A stretch of DNA of 64,000 nt, taken from Latrodectus hesperus (Eukaryota > Arthropoda > Arachnida > Araneae > Theridiidae). The stretch is taken from the NCBI GenBank assembly GCA_037975125.1, contig CM075851.1, positions 125,032,643 to 125,096,642 on the forward strand, written 5' to 3'. The position numbers and the translations under genes are program-made. This document shows, one piece after another, positions 39,601 through 64,000 of this stretch. Within the stretch, counting starts at the first letter, position 1. Every line of letters begins with the position of its first letter. The notes under the pieces are model-generated. The model made no database searches. It was not told where the DNA came from and saw only the letters and a program-made list of their open reading frames with translations.

Positions 39601-42600
39601 TATAAATGATATTTTAATGCAAATACATCACAGATATTTTGGCAATAGATTATTTTTGACTGATTTATTTTAATTTTTTTTTTTTTGACATTACAAAAAT
39701 TGAAAAAAATATTATTCAAAATTGATAAAATGTCTTTATTTCAGAGTTCAGTATCTTAAATAAATATTTTGTGTAATAAAATCATAAGTAATAATTGATT
39801 CTACGAAAAAATTCCAAAAGAAGCATATAAAAATAAGTAAATAACTATAAAAATTCTTATTATTGAAATAAATATTATAATTTTTTATGTGACTTTATGG
39901 CAAAGCACATGCTGACATACCCCAAATATAAACCACTTCCTATTGGTGCCATTTCACCATCACAAATGCTAAATGAATTAACACACATCTGCAAAAATGT
40001 TTAAAAATATATTGTATATATAAATCATCATTAGAAAAAAATCAAATTTGATGCATGAATGTATTTATATTTTCAGTAATTGAAAGAACAGAAATGCAAA
40101 TTTTAAGTTTTAAACTTAATATTAATCTTAGGATAATATTAAATTAATACTAAAATGAATAAATTTAGATTTTCAAATAAAGAAACATTGATAGAAAAGA
40201 GAAGAAATAATACAAAGAATAGGAAAATATATTTCCACTATTAAGTTAAAATTGGATGGAATCTTTAAATTAAAGTCAGAGTGATTGACATTCATCCATG
40301 ACCAAACAATATCTTACTTTTCCAAATATTTCATAAAAGTCATTGAGAGGCGGTACATTATTGGGCCCAATATATTGTTTAAGAGTGGCATACAATGCCA
40401 TCATTATCTCACATCGCTTTTTATCCTGGCGTAATTCTTTAATATCTGTAAAGTAATAAACTTTTTTTATTACAAAATATTACTTAAAATATTCATTATT
40501 AATTTATATAATATACAAGATATATAAACAAATAAAAATCAGGAAATAAAAGAAGTAAAATAAAAAGAAAATAAATTAATGTCATCAACAAAATAAGCTT
40601 GAATCCCAATATTCACAATTCCAATTCCTTAAAATGCTAGATTTAAAGGAAGAAAATTATTGGCAATTTTTTAAAATTGCTTTTATATTTAAAGAAAAAT
40701 TATAAAATTTAAATAAGAAAAAATATAAAATATTTACAAAAGCTGCAAAAATTACACCATTTTGCTCACTATTATTGGTAATAGTCATTCATTTTCTTTT
40801 ACAGAAAAATATTAAAATTGATTTCTCAAAAATAATAACGTTGTAATATGATTTATTTCCTTGTAATTTTATAAATTCTTTTTTCGTTCCTTTTAATTTT
40901 GTAAAATGTTCCAATTTAGTGAACAGCTTTTGAAAGAGGATTAAAGATTGTTCTTATTAGAATTACTTATCTGTAAACAAATACATGATCCACTCAGCAG
41001 ACATAATATTGAAATTGCTGGGGGTATACTGCATTTAATCTGTTAATATATAAGATAAAATGTCTTAATTTACATTCGTTTATTCCTAAGAAATTCAAAT
41101 ACTGCATTCTATCAATTCAAAAATCAAGATACAGATCAAATTTCTTATGATTTTATAACACTGAATACAGAATTATGAAATTATAAGAAAAAGTCAGTAT
41201 TCATATAAAATTGTTTACTTATTAAGTAGAAAAAAAATTGCGATTTCTGCAATGAAAATTTTTGTTAATTCAGTTAAATTAATGGATTCTAAATAACCTG
41301 ATTCTGATAAAAAATTTTTAAAAAACCTTGAATGATCTTTAAAATAAGATTTGAATTCTTATATTATTCAATTCCAGACTCTATTGTCAAAATTTAATCT
41401 GTTTATCTGATACTGCAACCTTATCATCCAGAATTTTCACTGGATAGTATAACATTATTATGAACAAGCAAGACTGTATTTTTATTGCATAATTGAATAA
41501 CATTATTCAATTATGCAATAAAAATAAACTTTTTAGAAATGAAATTTAAAAAATTAAGGCTTGAAAATGTTTATATTGATTATATTATAAGATGAACATT
41601 AATGTTCATAAATTCTCTTGCAAAAAATATGAAAATTTAATTTTGGTGCATTTTAGGAGTAATTATAAAAGAACTAAATATCTTTATTTGTCTTGTATCT
41701 TACTATAAAGTACCAAAGACAATTAGCATTTAACTCCTTTTAAATTAATTAAAATAGAATAAAACTATTTTAATTTTTAAAAGTGAAGAAATTTCTTCAA
41801 TTTGTGCATAAATATTTGTTTGTGTGAATACTTGAAAAAAATATTTTTGGCAAATAATATAAGGAGCAGCATTAAATATAATAATTCATTATCATCTAAA
41901 TATAATATCATTAGTATTAAAACTTATATTAGCTAATTAACCATTGCAAAGGGTTAGATATAATCTAAATTTAGAAATAATTGTAACTCCAAGTGTAGAA
42001 ACATATTTTCAAATAATAACAATCATATTTAAGAATGTCTAATCAAGCTAGCGCTACAAAAATATTAATAGAAAATTAATTTATCATTACGAAATAAATA
42101 TTAAAAATAGCTTACTTACTTCCATTTTTATCTATTACACAAAATTAACATAAAATGAATAAATTATGATGCATTGGTAAGCTTAAGGTGAATTTTAGCA
42201 TACTACAACTGATTCGATTGAGGGTTTACAATTAAAAAATGATTCTGAATTATTACAAACATCACTTGGAATTGATCTGATGGGAATTGAATCTGCAAAT
42301 TGTTGAAATGAAAGTAAGAACATTAAACCTTAAGGGAAAAATGAATTGGAGAAACTGGTATTGAATTACTATTATAACTATAAATATTTCCTCATGTTTA
42401 TTTCAAAATTCCAAAGCATAAGTACTTTTTTTACAAGTTACAATATTTGCAGTTCAAAAATATAAAAAGGATTATCATCCTGGTTTTATAATGGATATTC
42501 TATTTTAAAATTTGAATTAAGAAAATACTGAGAAAGAAAAACATTAACATATGGATTTTTCAATTTTTTTATTACTGATTTATAATATGAATAATTGTTT

Positions 42601-43055
42601 GATATTATTATGTACGGATTAATCCATTAATTAAATACAAATTGATATTTCAAGAAACTTACGTGACATAAGAGTCCCAAATGTAACTTTACGATTGTAT
42701 ACTTTTTCAAAAGGTTCATCTTGTCCATATTTCTAAAAATTATAAATATACAAAAAAATTAGTAAAAATTGAGAATATTGATTAAGTAAATATTCTTAGT
42801 TAAATATCAACAGTTATAAAAGTTTTCTGCAGTGTTCCTATTTGTCAGAAATGTACTGATACTGGGTATAAAATTGTTTGAAAAAGCATTTAGAGAATTC
42901 ATATAATATAAATTTAATTATTCACGTGAAATAATCTATAAATACTAAATTGAATACAAATACCAATATTATTAACTAAAGAATGTTTAATCAATATTTA
43001 CAATGATTCAAGCATACTTTCATTTTAACATATTGTTATGATTATTTATCATAGA

Positions 43056-43135
<80 letters not shown>

Positions 43136-44732
43136 CAACTAAAAATAACTCACAAGTATTAATAAAATATAAAAACATTGACTATTTTTAGCTTACAGTA
43201 AACACAAAATTATATTAGTCATGAAATTTATTAAAAAATTAACACAATGAATTAAAAATAAATTTTAAAATATTTCATTAAGTGAATAATAAATGTATTT
43301 TCAGTGATAAAATAAAAATACATACAAAAAAGAACTATCTATCAACAATAAAAATTTCTTTTATTTTTAATCTTATAAAATGTTGAGACAGCCTTTCATA
43401 AATAGCTTAACAATGATATACCTTTTCAACCCAATAAATGATGCATTTTATTATGAATAGATAACAGCAGATGAACATGTAAGTTTATTTTTTAAATTAC
43501 TTTTATTTTAAATACATTTCTTTATTTATTTTTAATATTAAATTTATCTTGCATAATTTATAATTAAAATATTCTTTTGTTAGATTATAAATTTTCTAGT
43601 CCATTAAATCAAATAAAATGCTAGTGTTTTCTATTACTTTATACATTTTGAGCAAAACCGTAGAATTTAAATGGCAATGATTGGAAGATGAATTTTATTT
43701 CTCATAAAAACTATTGTGGATGAAAAATATAAATAATTAAATATAATTAGTTAGAGATAGAGAGAGTAGACATTTCTTAAACAAAAAGTAAATTACATTT
43801 TTATGCTTAAGTCATTAAGCTTAAATGATTATGATTAAAATTTATAGGTAAGTCCAATGAGCTTAGCCAATAAAATAAGATATTAACAAAATTAAAATAA
43901 ATTGAAGAGGGATTAATATTAATCAAAGGAAAACATTTATGATTCAAATTTCAATAATTATACAGAAAATGTTACTATAAAAAATAGGTTTTGAATTCTG
44001 ATAAAGTAACTTAATTTTTGATTGCATAAATACTAAGCTTTATTATTAATATTTCATATTTACAAAAAGCTCAACATACCTTTATTTTAAATATTATAAG
44101 AGAAATTAATCGCAGTGAAGGTGCAGGTCCAAGTTCACCAGATTTCTTTAGAAATTTGCACTCAACTTTATGTTCTTTCCAAGATTTTGCCTATTGATAA
44201 AACAGATTATAATTAAATAGTAAATAAACTAAAATATTTAAATAATAAAAATATTTAAAAGTCTTTTTTTTAAAATAAGCATAATCAATTTTCTTTTTAT
44301 TAAATACACATGAATGATAGAAAATATGGTTTTCATTTAATACAACTTTAAGTACCATTAAATAATATCTACCAATATTGACTATTTCAGAGACAATTCA
44401 ATTTCTTTCTATATTTTTAATATTTATTTCTGAATCCTCAATAATAATTTTAAGAGATATTCAATAGTAGAAGTAAAATTGAATATTTTACTTTTAAAAA
44501 AAGTCTTCACTGTATTATAATTTAATTAAAAAAAAGGAAAAACTAGAAATAATGTTCAAACAAATATAAATAACAAAAATAAATAAATAAATAAATAAAT
44601 AAAATAAAAATAGTTATGAGGTTTTCTATTCATGCCTTTTTGTTAATAAAATATATGCTTTCTTAATTGCATATTAATTTTTGTTACTGCAAAATTTTTT
44701 AATTATGTATATACATTAATCACTTATTAAAC

Positions 44733-44799
<67 letters not shown>

Positions 44800-46146
44800 T
44801 TTATAAGAAAATCATATTAAAGAGAATTTTAAGTCACATCCCAATAATTCTAGAAGGCAACTAACCTGACAGTTTCTGTCACAAAAATAAAGAAAAGAGC
44901 ACTGGCTACATCGCTTGAGATTATCATTCCTAAAATGATAACAGAAGTTCAGAATGAGCTATTTTTTCCAGCTTAGTATATTAAGAACTATAGTTAATTA
45001 TCCATACATAATAAACATAATGAATCAGAATAAAACTCTGTTTACATAGATTAATCATTTAGAAACTCCAAATAAAACAAAAAATCTCCAACAGAAATTT
45101 AGAGCATGTTTTACATTCAAGAACAAAATTTTAGCTTACATTTATTTAATGATATAGAAATTGACTAAATATGTTTAAAAATTTAATAACTAAATTGCAT
45201 CATTTATAAAATTTATTTAAAAATTTCACTTGTATTACTAAGTGGATAATACACTAAATCCCTCATTATAATGTTTCACTCTTTTTTGAATTAGTATTCC
45301 TAAATCTATACTAATCACATTGCAGTCACAACTTATGAAAACTTAAGCGTTTTTTTAATAAATTAATATTATCAACCCCTGCAAAAATAACTTATGATTG
45401 CTATCATTAAAGACTAAATTCTACCTAATATCAGAAAAAACTTGATTTTACAGATTTTAGATAGCTTAATATATTAAAGATATATATTAACCTTTTGTTT
45501 ATCCACATTTAATGATTACCTAATATTCTATCTTAATACATTTGGTAATAAATAAATGGATAAAGATAATGGTTAATGTTTTTGTTGATTTACATAAGCA
45601 AATGGTTAATATTTATAGAACACAAGTTAGTTCTTACAAAATAGGGGAATAAGCTGTGAGAAATATATAAAAAAAGTTTTGAAATAATTATTGGTCTGAT
45701 ATTCATCATAGAAGATTAAAGTGATTAGTTAATGCAGATAATTTTAAGTTAATGTATGATTGAATGAAAAACGATGGATATAAAGAATTTGTTTTGTACA
45801 AATTGGTGATAGAATTTAATTAAAAAACTTCTTCGTAAATATATATACATATATATATTTACAGTTTACATACTTTATATAGTATGATCGATTCTATGAG
45901 TAATATAATCAGCAGACAGTAAAATGTATTTTAAATGCATCTCAAAAGCAATCTACTCTTAAGCAGTTATATATAATTCAGAGAATAAAATATTTAATAA
46001 CATGGACAGTCTAATTTTTTTTTATTTAAGGAAAAAACATACTTTTTAAAACAATAATCACAAATAAGACTCCTAAATTCATTGCTCAAGACATATGCAT
46101 ACGGTTTTGAAGAAACAATCAATTCTCCCGGTTCAAAATCAGACAT
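21681..46146 (-). CDS. SMYD3: SMYD3-type SET and MYND domain lysine methyltransferase
   Basis: Twelve coding exons, in coding order: 46146-46043, 44929-44866, 44190-44080, 42732-42663, 40445-40318, 39988-39921, 39182-39074, 37249-37139, 29472-29367, 26580-26403, 22546-22438, 21782-21681 (TAA). Phases agree throughout: 1260 nt, 419 residues (human SMYD3 has 428). Domains: first SET strand (FEPGELIVSSKPYAY), MYND zinc finger (CDYC, CSQC, CDRNC, HKVEC, about residues 30-75), SET core with VNSFSICDGEM and DHSCDPD, post-SET zinc cluster CNCSSC, then an alpha-helical TPR-like C-terminal domain (ITLQKWTDALIFG; THGEKHPL near the end), which separates SMYD3 from other SMYDs. The family methylates protein lysines using S-adenosylmethionine in nucleus and cytoplasm. 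Odd: the chosen Met starts after the position of the GxG SAM-binding loop; the reading frame upstream is open to a TGA near 46220 but has no Met and no GxG. The usual NHSCDPN motif reads DHSCDPD. Introns hold several transposons; the start faces PCCB. Confidence 0.93.
24287..24336 (+). repeat. tRNA-Ser-like SINE head fragment
   Basis: A 50-bp stretch resembles the 5' two-thirds of a serine tRNA: an A-box-like AAGTGGTTACAGCAC and an anticodon-arm-like GGACTCGAAA. The sequence then stops, with no T-arm or matching acceptor stem. It is best read as a truncated tRNA-derived SINE head in the last-but-one SMYD3 intron region, not a tRNA gene. Confidence 0.5.
24354..24392. repeat. (ATCT)n/(TA)n microsatellite
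   Basis: Short compound microsatellite of ATCT and TATA units, with a partly self-complementary flank (ATAGATAGA). Confidence 0.7.
24851..25203 (+). mobile_element. Unclassified retroelement/SINE with 12-bp target duplication
   Basis: A 353-bp block, more GC-rich than the surrounding intron, flanked by perfect direct repeats TAGACATGGAGT at 24839-24850 and 25204-25215. It ends in CATCAACAACAA, resembling the CAA-type tail of the SINE family at 3758 and 16392, but its body is different and no tRNA-like head or B-box was found. It may be a different SINE or the 5'-truncated 3' end of the LINE that supplies the CAA tail. It lies in SMYD3 intron 10 on the strand opposite the gene. Confidence 0.7.
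28381..28495 (+). repeat. Minisatellite-like repeats (AATGATGCAAATGGGCAC)
   Basis: Several imperfect copies of an approximately 18-bp unit, AATGATGCAAATGGG with variable CAC or AAA ends, arranged in tandem. It lies directly before the Merlin-type transposase relic and may belong to its terminal region. Open frames across it in several phases are a by-product of the repeat. Confidence 0.65.
28590..29260 (+). pseudogene. Merlin-type (ISXO2-like) transposase relic
   Basis: Shifting plus-strand frames resemble an ISXO2-like transposase in order: SRITSVAAL and AKGLTSIKWWELQLNLSE (28600-28700); GKIVKMNESLFLAEEKN then GRIFPQQWIF (28780-28865), matching the conserved 'EIDES-F' and 'WIFGG' region; EYFLVETINREASPLMPK (28870-28935); NHEYHFVDLTKGTHMQN (29033-29080), matching the H..FVDP-G-HTQ motif; and the end resembling HLLSYLGKFMRQKTLG (29135-29185). 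Stops and frameshifts separate these. The first catalytic Asp appears as Asn (MNES). Eukaryotic ISXO2-like transposases define the Merlin superfamily. Terminal inverted repeats could not be located. It lies inside a SMYD3 intron, antisense to the gene. Confidence 0.7.
31311..31394. repeat. Perfect 22-bp hairpin plus third repeat arm
   Basis: TAGAATTATTTTCTTTCAATCA at 31311-31332 is followed after a 5-nt loop by its exact reverse complement at 31338-31359, and then by a third copy in the first orientation at 31372-31393. The alternating arms could form two mutually exclusive hairpins. It lies in a SMYD3 intron. No transposon ends were recognised beside it. Confidence 0.85.
31942..32113 (-). 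repeat. 3' LTR of the Ty3-type element
   Basis: 172 bp with TGTAGTA..TACTACA ends, 3' LTR in element orientation. A purine-rich tract, GTGTGGGAGAA on the minus strand, abuts it at about 32114-32124 and is the likely plus-strand primer (polypurine tract). Confidence 0.9.
32401..35140 (-). pseudogene. Ty3-type pol pseudogene (RT, RNase H, integrase)
   Basis: Minus-strand pieces in order. Reverse transcriptase 34953-34201, with RLCVDYK, ALDLFKAYY and the catalytic YFDDI. RNase H connection and core 34071-33679, with VACDASPTG and the SQLDREAL segment, continuing to about 33520 (EENQNVDYLSR). An integrase zinc-binding (HHCC) region near 33050-33260. Integrase core 33017-32526, with Asp in VMDARS, Asp in VSDNAS and Glu in NGLAERN. 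A C-terminal GPY/F-like module near 32400-32510 (WKFGIVKQQTGKLHY). Several frameshifts and stops separate the pieces, so no full polyprotein can be made. The catalytic residues of RT and integrase are still readable, which fits the modest LTR divergence. Confidence 0.88.
35145..36303 (-). pseudogene. Ty3-type gag and protease region, broken
   Basis: The gag start codon is at 36303, 16 nt after the primer-binding site. The first frame runs to 35971 and a second from 35974 to 35525, so a frameshift splits the capsid part. The second ends in a basic, Asn/Ser-rich stretch. Two retroviral-type zinc knuckles follow at about 35385-35475: the first retains C-x4-H-x4-C, and the second (CTLCKRKGDIQKVC) has Asp where His is expected. 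The aspartic protease active site near 35161-35173 reads DFGA instead of the usual D[ST]GA, so it is probably inactive. Gag would normally form the particle shell and the protease would mature it. Confidence 0.8.
36319..36330 (-). promoter_or_regulatory. Primer-binding site matching tRNA-Ser 3' end
   Basis: On the minus strand TGGCGACGAGGA starts six bases after the 5' LTR. It is complementary to the CCA-tailed 3' end of a tRNA-Ser whose acceptor ends TCCTCGTCG, as in eukaryotic tRNA-Ser(GCT) (from memory of tRNA sequences). tRNA-Ser priming is known in Mag-type Ty3 elements. Confidence 0.8.
36337..36513 (-). repeat. 5' LTR of the Ty3-type element
   Basis: 177 bp, same ends as the 3' LTR. 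Differs from it by six substitutions, a 1-bp and a 4-bp length change. It would carry the element promoter. Confidence 0.9.
41477..41526. repeat. Perfect palindrome, 23-bp arms, 4-nt loop
   Basis: The left arm at 41477-41499 and right arm at 41504-41526 are exact reverse complements (core ATTGCATAATTGAATA). It lies in SMYD3 intron 4. It could extrude as a cruciform or form a hairpin in the pre-mRNA. No transposon signature was seen beside it. Confidence 0.85.
43061..43134. repeat. (TA)n microsatellite, 74 bp
   Basis: Uninterrupted TA dinucleotide array in SMYD3 intron 3. Confidence 0.95.
44576..44604. repeat. (AAAT)n microsatellite
   Basis: About seven AAAT units in SMYD3 intron 2. Confidence 0.85.
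44735..44798. repeat. (TA)n microsatellite, 64 bp
   Basis: Uninterrupted TA array in SMYD3 intron 2, about 70 bp from exon 2. Confidence 0.95.
45631..45846 (+). repeat. Diverged copy of the SMYD3/PCCB promoter-leader block
   Basis: This stretch of SMYD3 intron 1 aligns over most of its length, with gaps, to 46521-46762, which is the region immediately before the PCCB start codon. The best block is TGTATGATTGAATGAAAAAC (identical at 45754 and 46661 regions), preceded in both by a GCAGATAAATTTTAAGTT-like stretch and followed by a GAATTTGTT..GTAC..TTGGTGAT series. Both copies start with ACAAAATAGGG. Same orientation, about 890 bp apart. The copy has no following ATG-bearing exon. Confidence 0.75.
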
Positions 46147-46770
46147 TTTATAAAAAAAATTCCAAAAAATTGTGTTTAAATTAAACGTGTCATATTTTTT
46201 AAGCTTGATAAATTCAAAAACGATTCAAGCGATTATGAAATCTTGCTTTAAAAGATGCGGCAAAACAGAGAATCAATGAGAGCAGATTTGCATAAGTAAA
46301 TAAACAATCGTATATTGCCAATTTTAAAGAGCTATTTTTATAGAGAAATGTGTCCTAAGCATTTTTTATTAGAAGTTCTTATTATACAAATTCAAATCCA
46401 ATCAATAAAAAAAGCAGGGATATTAATGTCAGTTGAATTATTGTGAGAATATTATTGAAATAACAATTAAATAAGTTTATCGTCAGCCGGCATCAAAATT
46501 ACCCTCCCTGAACATGCGAGTTATTCCCTACAAAATAGGGAAAAATTTCATAAGAAGCAGGCTAAAAAGTTTTACGCAAGAGGAAAAGTTTTGAAAGAGT
46601 TCTGTCGTCTGTTAGCCGTCCCGTGAGATTGATGTGATGCAGATAAATTTTAAGTTGATGTATGATTGAATGAAAAACGAGGAAGAGAGAATTTGTTAAC
46701 TCTGTACATGTTGGTGATGGTATTTTTTAGCTGAAAAACTTCGTAACTTTTTTCAAATATAAATAACAAA
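46147..46770. promoter_or_regulatory. Putative bidirectional promoter between SMYD3 and PCCB
   Basis: The 624 bp separating the SMYD3 start codon (minus) from the PCCB start codon (plus) must hold both 5' leaders and promoters unless upstream non-coding exons exist. It contains the least AT-rich patch of the neighbourhood (46485-46640, with several CpG sites such as CAGCCGGCATC and TTAGCCGTCCCG), as expected of a housekeeping promoter. No clear TATA box position was found. The right third (46521-46762) is duplicated at 45631-45846. Confidence 0.55.
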
Positions 46771-62844
<16,074 letters not shown>

Positions 62845-64000
62845 ATCTTGGGATTTCAAATATTATTTTCATATTATTTTAAGAATTCAAGATGCAAATC
62901 TAATCAAGCAATTTTGCAAAATCTGATTTTTCTTTTTCACTGTTATGGGAAATCCAAATTTTTTGCTTCGTAATCTTGTAGAATCTCATTTTTTAATGGT
63001 AATTTAAGCAAATGAATATCTTTTATTTGAAATCAATGTTAAGAAATTTATTTTTTAACAGTGTGCCACTTCATAATTTACTTTTCGTGCATTAATTTGT
63101 TTTTACAAACTTTTGTATTGAAGAGTTATTTAAAAAGTGTGTGGATATCCTTCATAAAATAATTTTGCTTTTTTATTTTGAACTCTAATTTTTAATGTAG
63201 TTAGAATAACTTTATCTTTTTTTGTGTATGTATCATTTTTATATTTACAAAAATCTGGTTCATCATAATTATGAATGTTTCTTGCTCCATTTTGATATAC
63301 ATAAACTTTGGAAAATTTAAACATTGTTAAAGAGATTAATCTAGCAATCTTATTTATTCGTTTTTTGCTTTAAAATTTATCTCGTCCATTATTTTAAATT
63401 TGTAGCTTGACAAATCTGCTTATGTATTTTATGCATAATATTGATTTCAATGTGTACATGCTTGAAAATAATGACTGATTTTTTTAATTCTATGTTTTTA
63501 TTTATTATGCTTTAATCAAAATTTATTTAACTTTAGTATTAAACAGTTATTTCTGAATGAAATAATTATTAATTCAATACATGTGTGCATTTGTTGGAAA
63601 ATGAAAATTGTGATTTTATTTAAACCACAAACGTTTTTTTTTAAATATTAGTTATATGTTTAATAATATGGTACAGATATATATACAAAGTATTTTCTTT
63701 ATTTTATGCATAGATAAGTTGTGTGTGTGTTTTAAAAAATCACTTGTTTCTAAAATTTTCAAGGTGATTTAATAATGTGAATTTTGCAATTCTGTCATAC
63801 TTAGAATTCTGAAAAAATACTTAAATTTTTTTTATTCAAGATTACCTAATAAGCATGAAGACAAAGCAAATTCTAACTAATTTATGTAATAAAGTACAAT
63901 TTTTTATATTCATTGTAGTCTTCAAATTTGCATTTATTTGTTGTAATTTTATTCAGAAAACATTTCTCAATTTCACATCAGAATTAAAATTATGTATGCA
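62845..64000 (+). other. PCCB 3' untranslated region and downstream flank
   Basis: AT-rich sequence after the PCCB stop codon. ATTAAA at 63538-63543 and AATAAA at 63888-63893 are candidate polyadenylation signals; which one is used cannot be told. No other gene was seen before the window ends. Confidence 0.4.

Overview
This is eukaryotic, strongly AT-rich, intron-dense nuclear DNA. Protein similarity places it in an arthropod. The abundant tRNA-derived SINEs with CAACAACAAC-type tails and the mix of DNA transposons fit a spider or other chelicerate genome best; this is inference, since no species can be read directly. Splice junctions are canonical GT..AG and I could phase them by eye for all three host genes.

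Three host genes are present. (1) Positions 1-7455, plus strand: the last five coding exons of a fibroblast growth factor receptor-type tyrosine kinase, running from the DFG segment to a short acidic C-terminus. The rest of the gene lies to the left of the window. (2) Positions 21681-46146, minus strand: a complete-looking 12-exon SMYD3-type SET/MYND lysine methyltransferase (419 codons), although the N-terminal glycine-rich SAM-binding strand is not found. (3) Positions 46771-62844, plus strand: a complete 14-exon propionyl-CoA carboxylase beta subunit gene, PCCB (540 codons), a mitochondrial enzyme of propionate catabolism.

The FGFR-type gene and SMYD3 are tail to tail, with about 14 kb of transposon-rich intergenic DNA between them. 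SMYD3 and PCCB are head to head, their start codons 624 bp apart, which suggests a shared bidirectional promoter. Part of that promoter/5' leader is duplicated inside SMYD3 intron 1.

The rest is mobile-element debris. A Tigger/pogo-type transposon with recognisable ends and a tRNA-derived SINE lie in the FGFR intron. The intergenic region holds a 5'-truncated non-LTR retrotransposon tail with a perfect 17-bp target duplication, two hAT-type elements, a second copy of the SINE and a dead Tc1-type element. SMYD3 introns hold an unclassified 353-bp retroelement with a 12-bp target duplication, a relic of a Merlin (ISXO2-like) transposase and a Ty3-type LTR retrotransposon with a tRNA-Ser-type primer-binding site. 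PCCB introns hold a hAT-like MITE and two copies of an older SINE. Long TA arrays and two perfect long-arm palindromes also occur. Every transposon coding region is broken. No bacterial-type system, CRISPR array or intact tRNA or rRNA gene was seen.
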